Positions 45,093 to 54,986 of a stretch of DNA of 64,000 nucleotides are shown one piece after another. The stretch's first letter is position 1, and every line of letters starts with the position of its first letter. This stretch comes from Coix lacryma-jobi var. lacryma-jobi (lineage: Eukaryota; Streptophyta; Magnoliopsida; Poales; Poaceae), in assembly GCA_009763385.1 (NCBI GenBank), contig CM019825.1, forward strand, positions 118,539,131-118,603,130, read 5' to 3'. The translations under genes and the position numbers were made by a program. Below the pieces are notes generated by a model. The model ran no database searches and had not been told where the DNA came from. It saw only the letters and a program-made list of their open reading frames with translations.

Positions 45093-45183
45093 CTCTCTCC
45101 GTCCCAAAATGTCTGTCTCTAGAAATCTGTGTTTTCCTCACAGACACGCTTTCCGGACGACCAACATTTTGGGACGGAGGAAG
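45093..45183. mobile_element. Stowaway-type MITE, 91 bp
   Basis: Ends CTCTCTCCGTCCCAAAATG...CATTTTGGGACGGAGGAAG are near-perfect inverted repeats flanked by TA on both sides, the hallmark of Stowaway (Tc1/mariner) MITEs. Confidence 0.88.
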
Positions 45184-45478
45184 TAGCTAGCAGCCGGTTG
45201 CTGAGTGGCGAGCTGGTGAGATTGCAGAATACAGTAGGCTAAACTATTCACGTCGGAGGCCGGACAGAGATGGGCTAAAAGCTCCCTTTTAGCCATCAAT
45301 GGTTGGTCCTCTGCCTTCTTGTCCTGTCCTGCTGCTGCAATGTCCCTGTACATCTATGGTTTATCCCTGCCTTGAGCATCCATCCATCCATCCATCACAA
45401 GTGCATTCACAGTTTCTGACAGGCCTTCAATCAACAGGTCAGCATTGAAGCTATTCGTTGTACATGTCAGTACATGTC

Positions 45479-45694
45479 TTATGAGGAATGGAAAGAATAG
45501 AGCAGCCTCAGCGCTCCGTCAGTGGCGTTGACGGCCTCATGCACGCCTACCCCTATCAGAAACGCAGCACTACCTAGGAGCCCAGCAGCAGCAGCGCCGG
45601 TCTCAATCCTGCTCCAATCAGAGCTCAGTTGCTCATCGTCTACAGCGGCCGCGAAAAATTGACGGCACACATGCAAATCGAACCTAGAAACCAT
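45479..45694 (-). other. Unidentified short open frame in the gene-fragment region
   Basis: A 71-residue frame with an alanine/glycine-rich hydrophobic stretch (GAAAAGLLGSAAFLIGVGVHE) is more gene-like than its surroundings. It lies between the decarboxylase exons and the AHL exon on the same strand. I do not recognise it, and it may be chance or another exon fragment. Confidence 0.2.
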
Positions 45695-45947
45695 GAAATG
45701 CTAAACAAACAAGACCTAATTAACGGAACAACTACAGAAATAACCACATCCATCAAAAAAACAAATCTACAAATCGACATCAAACTCATAAAACATTAGT
45801 GCGGACCCCTAAAATGAGATGAGCAAGCACCGCTGCTCAACTTGGTTAGGAATCCACTTCTTACGAGCAATCCAAACCAAAACCCCTAATAAAATCAAAG
45901 AGAAGTAAATCGAATCAATAGGGACAGAGGAATTTCAAGCAACAAAC

Positions 45948-46079
45948 CTCGATGGAATTCTTTGTTCCATTAGATTTAACACCAGTTACTCTATTGATGA
46001 AGCAGCAAGTATTAGCAATCAAGGATCTTCCAGGTTCAATAATAAGAGTAAGATCTTGAGAGAGAACTAATTCTCGCAC
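45948..46079 (-). pseudogene. Diaminopimelate decarboxylase fragment, second exon
   Basis: This exon directly continues the reading of the exon at 46232-46393: VRELVLSQDLTLIIEPGRSLI...VTGVKSNGTKN. It contains the EPGRS motif that contacts substrate and PLP. Acceptor TTGCAG is good; GAG|GTTTGT could be a donor. After GTKN the family normally continues FIVVDGS; here it reads SIEV, which looks like a one-base shift or an altered exon end. No later decarboxylase exons are visible between here and 43278, so the protein could not be functional. Confidence 0.83.
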
Positions 46080-46231
46080 CTGCAACAAAATAAATAGAAT
46101 AAGCATGATGAATCAAGCCATATCTGCATAAGCTAACTTACCATATCACAATAAGGAAAACTGATGTCTTAAAGATGCATGCGTGACTGCAAAGATATGA
46201 ATCAGAAACATGGTAAGGATGCTGAACTTAC

Positions 46232-46393
46232 AATGTTGATGAGATCCATAGGTGTAGGTAAGACTGCGTCCGTATGATGGTAATCTATTCCCAAACCACC
46301 TCCAATATTCAGGTACTCCAACTTAAAACCTTGTGCTCGAATTTCATCAACATAATTCACCATGAGAACTGCAGCATCTTCAAATATATCAAC
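46232..46393 (-). pseudogene. Diaminopimelate decarboxylase fragment, first exon
   Basis: A 54-codon exon, VDIFEDAAVLMVNYVDEIRA...INI, with acceptor (TTTTAAG) and donor (GTAAGT). It includes LEYLNIGGGLGIDY, the glycine-rich loop that binds the PLP phosphate. Diaminopimelate decarboxylase makes lysine from meso-diaminopimelate in plastids. The preceding parts of the gene (transit peptide, PLP lysine region, HCHLGS) are absent upstream, so only two middle exons (this one and 45948-46079) survive. It is a gene fragment in the same orientation as the AHL exon and BAHD gene. Confidence 0.87.
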
Positions 46394-46556
46394 CTTAAAA
46401 AAAATGGAAGAACACTTTAGATACATATACCAAGAAACAGGTATTCTGCAAAGAATACAACCATCTAAGCCAAGAGGAGTACTCAACATAAATGTTGTAC
46501 ATGAGTATTTTTTCGATCTTTATGGAAGAAAGATAAAAGCCCTAATCAGTATCAGA

Positions 46557-46652
46557 TCACTTTAAGAAAAATAACTGAAAAGGATACGGATCCTTGCCGA
46601 TGTTGGGACTTGTGGTGTGGACCGCATCGTAGGGGGAGCTAGCAGCAGCCAT
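46557..46652 (-). other. Possible first exon with good start context
   Basis: ATGGCTGCTGC at 46652 has a strong plant start context and opens a short frame (MAAASSPYDAVHTTSPNIGK). It follows a GC-rich leader and a TATA box (47160-47169) on the same strand. The product is not recognised, and the frame stops before the decarboxylase exon. It could be the first exon of a broken or chimeric gene. Confidence 0.25.
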
Positions 46653-46682
46653 GGGAGGGATGGAGGAGGGAGGGAGAGAGAA

Positions 46683-46819
46683 GATGCTGGAAGGAGGGAC
46701 GGAGGAGGATGGCCGCAGCGGCGCCACACCGTGCCGCCCGCGCACAGACCCAACCGCCAAACTCTAGGTCAGCGTGGCGGCAGCGTCGCTGGTCGGCCAT
46801 CCATGCCGAGGTACCGCAC

Positions 46820-46877
<58 letters not shown>

Positions 46878-47016
46878 GTCGGAGGGAGGGACGAAGGAGG
46901 AAGGCGGCAGGGGCGCCGCGCCACGCCGCCCCCGCGCGCAAACCCGACCGCCAAACCTTAGGTCAATGTGGCGGCGGCGCCGGTGCCCAGGAACCCATGC
47001 CGAGGTACCGCAACGG
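46683..47016. repeat. Duplicated 140-bp GC-rich unit separated by a (GA)n microsatellite
   Basis: 46683-46822 and 46875-47016 are diverged copies, sharing GGAGGGACG, CGCCAAAC.CTAGGTCA and CCATGCCGAGGTACCGCA. Between them lies a roughly 52-base GA repeat (46822-46874). Two further GA-rich stretches follow at about 47020-47050 and 47090-47130. Confidence 0.8.
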
Positions 47017-47159
47017 GGGGGAGAGGAGAGAGAGCAGAGGAGAGGACGCCAGGGGGCGGAGAAGGACGCCGTCGCCATCGCGGCTCAGGGAGAGAGAGAG
47101 GGAGCGGAGAGGAGAGGAAGGGAGAGCAGAAGCCCTGTGAAGGAGAAGCTGAAGCCCCT

Positions 47160-47169
47160 CTATATATAT
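47160..47169 (-). promoter_or_regulatory. TATA box, gene-fragment promoter
   Basis: The - strand reads CATATATATAGAGG between GC-rich sequence, with a GA/CT-rich leader downstream on the same strand. It is a plausible promoter for the fragments at 46652-45948. Confidence 0.4.
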
Positions 47170-47486
47170 GTGGCACCGGATTCGGACGAGAAGCCGAGGA
47201 AGACAGAGAAGCGGCAGCGAAGCCGGACCCAAAAACAAGAATCAGCCGAAGCTGCTTCCTGCAGAATTCGCTCTAATCGATCTGGGCCAGAGGATGGAAG
47301 ATCGGACGGATAGAATTAATCGGGGTGACCTGGCCATGGTTTCTGGGCTTGAAGCCCCTTAACAATATAGGGTTAAATGCGTTCCTCACTTCCTCCTGAG
47401 GCTGCAGGATGATCACTACGTTATTTTTTTCTATATTGTAGTTATATAATCTCATGGTCATTGCAAATGGTTTATTCATAAAGGGA

Positions 47487-47745
47487 TTTGCTATATTTCA
47501 GGCGTCTGAAATATAGCATCTTTTCAGACGACAACTACAACCTTTAAATCTTCATCTAACGGTCCAAATTTATTAGCATAAATCATAAGAAATAAATGAT
47601 AATTTTTTCTATGGAAAGACAAAAGCAAAACTGAAATTTATTAGCATAAATCATAAGAAATAAATGATAATTTTTTCTATGGAAACATAAAAACAAAACT
47701 GCTTAGGCTCCTGAAATATATGAAATGTGATTCATAAATCATGAC
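47487..47745. repeat. Short repeat element with hairpin and 69-bp tandem duplication
   Basis: It starts with a perfect 12-bp hairpin (GCTATATTTCAG/CTGAAATATAGC, 47490-47517). AAATTTATTAGCATAAATCATAAG...CTATGGAAA then occurs twice in tandem (about 47567-47635 and 47636-47703). The hairpin and following TTTTCAG(A/G)CGAC also occur at 31487, so this is a dispersed repeat. Confidence 0.55.
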
Positions 47746-47923
47746 GTTTGATTGATTTCGTAACAATTGGACTGGCTTATTTACTTGACTTCGCATATCC
47801 GCAGGCCGCAGCACATCTACTGAAAGAACGAGCTCACTCAAGACAGGTAAATCAATTAATCAAGCACATATAACACACTCAAGACAGGGAAATCAATTAA
47901 TCAAGCACATATAATACGCTGCT

Positions 47924-49342
47924 TCAATCGAATCTTTGGTTTTGTGTTGTTGAAGAAGCCAGCAGCTGCACCTCGCCGAGGGCATTCGCAAAGCACGAAG
48001 CAAATGCATCCATGGCGTCCGGCGGCAACACCACGCCGAGCTCGATGCCACCATCTCCCTCCGGGCTCTCCGCCAGCGCTACCGTCCCGGGCGTCTTCTC
48101 CACCGACACCATCTCCACCTTCGCCGGCCGGCCCCACCCAAAGTCCGTGGTTTCGTACACGCCGTGCCTGGGGGACCCGCCCACGGACATGGGCCGCTCC
48201 GGAAGCACCGACAGCACCCTGCCCAGCCACCCCTCCGCGCCTTCCAGCACGCCCTGCTCCATCTCCCGGATCGCGCTCCCGATCGCCGACGCCGCCGCAG
48301 CCACGCCGTCCGCTGTTTCGCCAGAGAGAAGGTCCGCCGTGGCGGCTTCCACGAAGCAGGGGCGCAGGCAGTTGCCGAAGTATTCGGCGGGCAGTGGCGG
48401 CGTCAGCCTGAATCGGCACTCGGCGGAGAAGAGCATGTGGCTGCGCTGGGCGCCCGCGACGCCAGCGGAACTGGATTTGAGGAGGCACACCCACGCCAAG
48501 GCCGACGCCGCCACGAAAGACGACGCCCTTGCATCTGCCTTTGCTGCCGCGTCCTCCTTGATCCGGTCGATCTGCTCGCGCGGCAGCAGGAACGACGCCA
48601 TCACCATCGGCGTCTTCTCCTCCTGCTGCGGCGGCGGAGGTGTCGGGGGAGGGGGAGCGGCGAGGCGCGCCATCCCGGCGAGCGTCTTCCCGCGCAGGTC
48701 GTCGTGGTCGGCGACGACGAACCGGTCCAGCACCGGCGGCGGCGGCAGCACGGCGTCCTCGGATCCATCGTCGTTCTCGAGGCCTAGGCGGCAGGCAGCG
48801 GCCCAGGTGCGGACGAAGTGCATGGTGGAGGCATCGTCGCAGGCAGCATGGTGGACGGAGACGCCGAGGCAGAGGCCGTGGCCGGGGAAGACGGTGACCT
48901 GCACGGCGGCGAGCGCGAACGCTCCGTCGTCCCCCGGCGGCGGCAGCTGCGGCACGAGCGGGCGGATCCCAGCCAGGTCCCTGGGCGACCTGGCTACGAG
49001 GCGGTCGAAATCGTCGGGGCTATCCGACTCAGCGACGACCATGGGGAGGGCATCGGTACCACGGATGTACGAGCAGAGGAAGGGTGCGTGGGGCCTGATT
49101 GTGCCGGCGAGTGGGTAGAAGCGGCGGAGCGCGAGGGAGAGTGAGGAGCGGAGGAGCGGGAGCGTGGAGGCCGGCTCCGTGTGGTGGAAGAAGAAAAGGC
49201 GCTCGACGGGGCCGGTGAAGAGCCAGGCAACGTCGAAGAAGGTGAGAGGGAGCGCAGGCTGTTGCTCAGAATCAGATGGCTGCGGCTCGACGCGGGTGCT
49301 TTCGAGCACGCGCACTCGCGGCTGGGGAGACGGAGGCGCCAT
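47924..49342 (-). CDS. BAHD acyltransferase, anthocyanin/phenolic glucoside malonyltransferase-like (472 aa)
   Basis: An intact, intronless gene of family-typical length. The start is MAPPSPQPRVRVLE; the open frame upstream is leader. The catalytic HXXXD motif is H165-A-A-C-D169 in SVHHAACDDAS. The structural DFGWG motif is at 400-404. YFGNC at 321-325 is typical of the flavonoid/anthocyanin malonyltransferase clade. FFDVAWLF and the ALRRFYPLAG region also fit. BAHD enzymes transfer an acyl group from acyl-CoA to an alcohol or amine in the cytosol; this clade mostly uses malonyl-CoA on phenolic or flavonoid glucosides, but the substrate cannot be read from sequence. GC content is high, as in many grass genes. 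No TATA box is evident within 200 bases upstream. It is flanked by a gene-fragment zone on one side and MITEs on the other. All key residues are present, so it is probably functional. Confidence 0.95.
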   Translation of the reverse strand: MAPPSPQPRVRVLESTRVEPQPSDSEQQPALPLTFFDVAWLFTGPVERLFFFHHTEPASTLPLLRSSLSLALRRFYPLAGTIRPHAPFLCSYIRGTDALPMVVAESDSPDDFDRLVARSPRDLAGIRPLVPQLPPPGDDGAFALAAVQVTVFPGHGLCLGVSVHHAACDDASTMHFVRTWAAACRLGLENDDGSEDAVLPPPPVLDRFVVADHDDLRGKTLAGMARLAAPPPPTPPPPQQEEKTPMVMASFLLPREQIDRIKEDAAAKADARASSFVAASALAWVCLLKSSSAGVAGAQRSHMLFSAECRFRLTPPLPAEYFGNCLRPCFVEAATADLLSGETADGVAAAASAIGSAIREMEQGVLEGAEGWLGRVLSVLPERPMSVGGSPRHGVYETTDFGWGRPAKVEMVSVEKTPGTVALAESPEGDGGIELGVVLPPDAMDAFASCFANALGEVQLLASSTTQNQRFD

Positions 49343-49627
49343 CTGATCTGATGCGGTGCTCGGCTCTCTCCTCCGGTTGTCCGCTCTGCTCTGCTCTGCT
49401 CCGGCCCGCACCGCTGCGTTTCAGAAGTCGAGAAGAGAGAACAGAGAAGGCTGTGGGTGTGGGCTGTGGCTGTACCTATTGTTTAGTGGCTTGCCCACTT
49501 GCTTGTTACTTTGGGCGTGCCTTTCTTTGGCTAGCCAGGCATGTTACCTAACCCACTAATAATCATTTGAATCTGGACTATTAGTGTTTTGGATACTCCA
49601 AACAATGGGTCACGCTTCTCTTATTTA
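49343..49627 (-). promoter_or_regulatory. 5' leader and proximal upstream region of the BAHD gene
   Basis: The first 100 bases upstream of the ATG are CT/GA-rich leader-like sequence. Farther up I see no strong TATA element, only AAACAATAGG about 140 bases from the ATG. The MITE-like repeat at 49628-49838 limits the unique promoter to under 300 bases. Confidence 0.35.
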
Positions 49628-49838
49628 CTGCTCCCTCAGTCATAGAATCTGCTCAGTTAGTTTAACTGATTTTTATAGAAAAGAGAAAGAACATCTATGA
49701 TATAAAATAAACATATTATGAAAATATATTCTATGATATATCTAACGATGCTAATTTGATATAATAAATCATAACGTATTTTTCTAAAAAATTAATTAAA
49801 ATTTAAAATTTTTAACTTATTCAGGGACCGAAAGAGTA
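49628..49838. mobile_element. Degenerate Stowaway-like MITE
   Basis: TACTGCTCCCTCAGTC at the left and GGGACCGAAAGAGTA at the right are imperfect inverted ends flanked by TA. The interior is AT-rich. It resembles the common grass CTCCCTC-type MITEs. Confidence 0.5.
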
Positions 49839-50339
49839 GATGATACCCCACGCGTTATAGCGAAAATTCTATTATATTTTAGATAAGAAGAATTATGAAG
49901 AGAGATGATTGGTTTAGCCTTTGCTTCAACGGTTGGGTCATAGAATGCAGAACTCAAATGTACTGCTCTCTGATCTGTAGCACTAAGAAAATTTAAAAAT
50001 TACCCAAAAAAAAAGATTGTATTTTATACTGTAGGATCAAGGATCATAAATGTTGTACTCTTTTAGCCACGAGCCTACCCGCTGCTAGTGTCTGGCGCCC
50101 ATTGCCAGCCTACCCGCTGTCATATTGTTGTTACATTTGAGATTCTCAATATAAAATAACAGACATCCTCTTATAACAGCGAGGTGTCATGCTGGGCTAC
50201 GCCCACTGATCACTCGCACGTTCTCCACTCTAGGCCGAAATATAGGGTGTTGTTGTTCACTAGTGCAAGGCGCGCGTCTTTGCACGCGTCAGCAGATATA
50301 TGAAAGATTTTCAATACAGAGAAAATAATTATATATATA
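49839..50339. other. Intergenic sequence, no gene recognised
   Basis: AT-rich sequence without coding potential. CTAGTGCAAGGCGCGCG near 50260 resembles a scrap of another repeat. Confidence 0.3.
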
Positions 50340-50701
50340 GGGTGAGTTTTCTATACTCCCGGGAGTAGTTACTCCCATCTTCAAAAAACCATGTTGCGTA
50401 TGTGTTCATATTTGTTTATCACTTTGAGTATGTTTATATACTCATGTTAAGATATTTCATGTCTTAATACACTAAAAAATTTCAAAGGAACCCATACTTT
50501 TTAATATATTACGAGAATGTCACTCACTACAGTATATAAAATAAGTATATCCACATACTCTATGTATGCATGCATACTTGACGTATATATTTCCATAGAT
50601 AGTCTAGTATGATCATATACTTCATGTAAATATACTTCGTTCGGTCATATATACCATAAATCTAGAGATATAAACATGGGAGTAACTACTCCCTGGGAGT
50701 A
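50340..50701. mobile_element. MITE-like element with CTCCCGGGAGTAGTTACTCCCAT ends, 362 bp
   Basis: The left end TTTTCTATACTCCCGGGAGTAG and the right end CTCCCTGGGAGTAG form inverted repeats of about 30 bases. Each end also contains a small internal palindrome (ACTCCCGGGAGT, ACTCCCTGGGAGT). The element is flanked by 19-base direct copies of GAAAATAATTATATATATA (50321-50339 and 50702-50720). Confidence 0.65.
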
Positions 50702-50720
50702 GAAAATAATTATATATATA

Positions 50721-51050
50721 TATATATGTAAAGTATAATAAGAGCAACGTGTATATTACATTTTATACCTTAGATTTTTATTACTTGTAGTTTTATGTGT
50801 ACAAACGGTATAATAAATAAGAAAAATAGAGATTAAAAAATAAGGCAAAAGACCATCAGATCTTCAGATATCTTGTTCATAGTGGTGTCCGTCAGCTTAT
50901 TTTAAGATAATCACCAGACTACAATAAAAAGAGAGAGCGAGTGTTATACATAGGAACTATATATTTAGTTCATCTAAAGCAAAAATAAAGATTCGTTGGT
51001 TTGTTATTAGGTAGGGCCCTATTTTCAATGTAAAAATAATATATGGTGCC
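50721..51050. other. Intergenic AT-rich sequence, no gene recognised
   Basis: I see only AT-rich filler up to the next LTR. Confidence 0.3.
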
Positions 51051-52593
51051 TGAAAGGACCATGACGCCTAAGAGGAGGGGGGTGAATTAGACAACTTAAA
51101 ACTTCTACTCTAAACTATGGCCTCTAAATTTCACCTAGTCAAAACCTATGCAAGAAAGTAAACTATCTAATGTGCAACTAAGGTTTTGCTAGGTGTGTTT
51201 GCTATCTCTACCGCAAAAAGGAGTTATGCAACCTAGTTTCCAAACCTATCAACTAGCATATCCAACTAGGAAAGGTAAAGCACATGAACAAGGTAGCAAT
51301 GTAAATGCGGAAGCTAAAGACTGTGATAGAGATGCAAACTCCCGTCGACGACTCCGGTATTTTTACCGAGGTATCGAGAAGCGCGCAAGCTTCCCCCTAG
51401 TCCTTGTTGGAGCCCCTCGTGAGGAATCCCTCGCAAGGGCCAAGCTCCCGATCGGGTAACTCCGTGGATAGCTCCGGGCCTTCCCCACGCGCAAGTGGGT
51501 CTTCGGTTAAGCCACTCGTGGCAAAGCCTCTCCCGGATGCTCCCCGCCGTCTTCACTATCAAGTTTCCGGCCGAACCGCCACAGGCCTTGTTCCCTTCGG
51601 TACACGGAGGCGGCCACACCACAAACTCGGTTGGTGTGGTCTCACAAGACTACAAGCCTCGCCGATGTACAACAACGGTGCGCGCAAGCACCGGTAGACA
51701 AGAGGTTTTCAACCTCACTAAACACTAGGCCTAGCACCTAGAGCAAGTGCAAAGCAGTGGTCTAACTAGCTTAAGCACTTCACAAAGCACCTATACTAAT
51801 CACCTAGTATATCACTTAAGCACTTTGGTGGCTAGAGCAACTAAATATGTGTCTAAACACTTGGTACACTTCCTTGAGCTCCAACATTATTGTTTTGGCC
51901 ATCCATGGGGGTATATATAGAGCCCCAAGCAAATAGAGCCGCTGGGCACCAAAGATGGTCTTCACTGCGCAGCATCGGACGCTGGAGTCGTGACCATCGG
52001 ACGCGTTCGATGCTCCTTTAACGGCTAGATGCCAGCCTGACACTGTGTCGCAACGGCTACTTAGCGTTCGATGCCTGATCATCGGACGCGTCCGATGCTG
52101 CCAGAGCTTCTCTGGAACCTTCCTGCATAGGCATCGGACACAAGGTCCTGTAGCGTCCGATGTTTCATCGGTGCGTCCGATGTTCGCTGTGCAGTTTTGC
52201 ACTGTGTTACAGTCGCGTCCGATGTCTCGGTCTTTAGCGTCCGATGCTTCTGCTGGCGCTGACACGAGCTAGGGTTTGCCATCCGCGCATCCGATGCCTG
52301 CGTGGAGAGCGTCCGATGTCCCTTTCTTCTCGTTCCTTCGCGATTTCTTGCGCCGTCTTGGTTCCATTCTTGTGTCTTGGACTTTGCTTGATCTTTAGGG
52401 TCTTCTACTGAGCTTCTAGAGTCTTGCTTGAGGTGTTGATCATTGGATCATCACGTAGCCTTTGTCCAAGTCACATTTGCACCCTATTGGACTACAAAAG
52501 AAACACTTGCAAACACATTAGTCCAAATTGGTTGTGTTGTTCATCAAACACCAAAATCTGAAGTTAAATGGTCCGAGGTCCATTTTCCTTACA
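51051..52593 (-). mobile_element. 3' LTR of a third Sirevirus-like element (1543 bp)
   Basis: On the - strand it starts TGTAAGGAAAATGG at 52593 and ends TATTCACCCCC-like sequence then GGTCCTTTCA at 51051. A polypurine tract flanks it (ACCAAAAAAGGGGAGAT, 52610-52594). A TATA box lies on the - strand at 51911-51920. A cluster of CATCGGACGC/GCGTCCGATG motifs lies at 51970-52320, like the solo LTR at 11061. Confidence 0.82.
51911..51920 (-). promoter_or_regulatory. TATA box of the third Sirevirus LTR
   Basis: CTATATATAC on the - strand, with the palindrome cluster directly upstream. Confidence 0.5.
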
Positions 52594-53810
52594 ATCTCCC
52601 CTTTTTTGGTGATTGATGACAACACGACCAAAACAAGCAAATAATAGATACATAATTTAAAATGCAATCTACTTGCTAGGATGCAATGCAAAGGCAAGGT
52701 CATATGATGTTTTGAAAGATACCAAATTGAAACACATTTATTCTAGCATATCTTGCCCTTACCATTGAGTTTCTTTTAGTGGCTTGATGGATTAGTTCTC
52801 CCTCTAACTTCATAATCCATTTCCTCCCTTTGTTGGACCATTCCGAAAAAGATAACCATAAAATTTTGAAAATTTGATTTTGGTTATTTTGTTTGTTTTA
52901 GTTTGGGCTTGGTTTTGGTCCCTTCAAATTCTCCCCCTTTGGAATCAAACACCGAAAAGGAAGACTTTAAGGCACAAGAGAGGAAACATTATATAAGCTA
53001 AACTCCCCCTAAGTATATGCATACATATGGTGTAAAGCAAAGCATATGCATAAAGGGTAATTTAGAGACTAAAGGAGTTTAATCTATATAATGCATGGAG
53101 AATAGCATATGAAAATATCAAAATGTAATCGACATAATGACATCGGTTAGGAATACCACATGTAGATATCAAATGAATCATCGTTACACATGATGCTTGT
53201 CTCCGGGAACTCCATTTTCCTTGCAATGAGACTACTACACACATGATAATCTTGAAAGTAGTGTTAGTCTTAAAGTTTCCAAATTGTAGAGTAAACTCCC
53301 CCTCAAAGTGTGCATACAAGATTGAAATACTTGTAGGAGACATGCACATTGACTTGTAAGGTCAAACTACCATTTTCCATATTGACATCACAAGAAGTGT
53401 GACACCAATTGAAGATGGTAATCGGGGTAGTTTATCTATAATTTGGACTTTGGCACATATAAGATAAATACAAAGTAAAAGAAGTTTTGTGCCGTGCTTC
53501 TAACCAATTAAAACCATGTAGGATTTCTCTAAGAATGTGAGTGATACCAAGCAAAACTACCATATGATAAGCCTAATGTGTGCATGACAAAAGATATGAA
53601 TATATCAATGCAAACCTAGGCAATGAAGGAACTAGATGCTAAAATTAATTGCAAGTAATTAAATCTAGTTACCTAAACATGGGTAGGGGAACTTGGGTCC
53701 ATAGTAGCCACTATCATACTTGCCAATGACATGATCCAATGTGATGCACCCCATGATATGCACCCAAAACTTTGCCAAGTCTCCAAATTCCCCGACGTCT
53801 GCTTGACTAC
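52594..53810 (-). mobile_element. 3' untranslated internal region with repeated polypurine tracts
   Basis: No pol sequence lies between the gag stop and the LTR. AGGGGGAG-type tracts on the - strand occur at about 52600, 52930, 53003 and 53296, as expected for a Sirevirus. Confidence 0.7.
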
Positions 53811-54986
53811 TTACTTCCCTTTCGGGACCCAAACCTTTTTGGTGCTCTTCATGGTTGAGATGATGTCCTTAGGCACCCAAATGCGTTTGGCCCCATTGTT
53901 GGCTTGCTTGTTTACCTTGTTGGCCACCACCTTGTCATTCTTCTTCTTCTTCAAAAGGTAAGGTGTGGAGGCCTTCTTGTTCACCCTGTTGGTGTAGGTG
54001 TTGGAGAGCTTGCTTGTTTGCTTTTTGTTTTTCTCTTTTTTTTTCTTTTCTTCCCCATGCTTCACCTTGCACTCATAGGACTTGTGGCCTTCCTTGTGGC
54101 AAACATAACAAACCACGGTTTGCTCCTCATCAAGCTTCTTCACTCCCTTGATGGTGTTATCTTGATGAGTTCGGGTTTGCTTCGTCTTGCCTTTCGCTTG
54201 AGTCAAGTCCTTGGTGAGGCGAGCCACTTCTTGCTTTAGTTTCTCATTCTCCATTGCAACTTCTTGTGTACATGTTTCTACAATCACATTCTCAACACAA
54301 GCTTGTTTGCACATGGGTGAGTTCAAATCAAGTAAATCAATGCAAGAAGTAGAGGCATCCTTTTTAGGAAAATCAAAGATTGATTTTTCAATTTTAGGTG
54401 CCTCGGTGGGGTTTGCTCCGATGGCTTCTAGATTGGCAACTTTATTAGTTAGCTCATCACAATGTTTGCACATGATTTCCATTTTAGCAAGCAAACTTTT
54501 GTATGCATCTTGTGTGCTAACTAACTTTGCTTTTAGTTTTTCATTTTTCTTAACAAGTTGCTCATCATTACTTGTGCTATCACTTGTGTTTGCACTAGCC
54601 TCAAGTTTCTCAATTTTGTTAGATAGCTCAACATTCAAATTTGAAAAGGTTTCATATTGTTCAAGCATATCATTGTAGGCTTGTTGAGAGCTATCTAATT
54701 TTTCCTTTAAAGCACTAATTTTCTTTTGTTGACTAGTACAAGCTTTAGCGTAATTGAGATTATCTTGCACAAGTTCATTATAAGAAGGTAGCTCATCATC
54801 ACTATCACTATCACTATCACTATCACTATTACTAGAGATAGAGCTTGAGTTACCTCGTGCCATAAGGCACATACGTGAGGAGCTTGATGATGAGTGCTTG
54901 CGGCCATGCCTCTTGTGATGGGCTTCATCATCACTTGATGAATCTTTCCATGTCTTGATAGTGGTGAGGGCTTTGGCCTTGCATCC
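53811..54986 (-). pseudogene. Sirevirus Gag, C-terminal part (N-terminus lost to an insertion)
   Basis: The frame is open from about 54985 (CKAKALTTIKTWKDSSSDDE) through the Met at 54872 to the stop at 53811. It has a serine/aspartate tract (SDSDSDSDSDDE), a long coiled coil (about 30-130 from that Met), a Lys/Gln-rich region, one zinc knuckle CYVCHKEGHKSYEC, a very basic tail, and two WVPK motifs at the end (KRIWVPKD, KKVWVPKGK) where autonomous Sireviruses continue into protease. The N-terminal capsid domain is missing because a gypsy LTR-like sequence begins at about 54987. The remaining frame has no stop. Confidence 0.83.

Noticed and set aside
43259..47745. Helitron as the carrier of the gene fragments
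   Set aside because: I found no convincing 5' TC or 3' hairpin-CTRR terminus around the fragments; kept only as a hypothesis in the findings.
48012..49118. Long + strand frame opposite the BAHD gene
   Set aside because: Antisense of a GC-rich gene with clear family motifs on the - strand.
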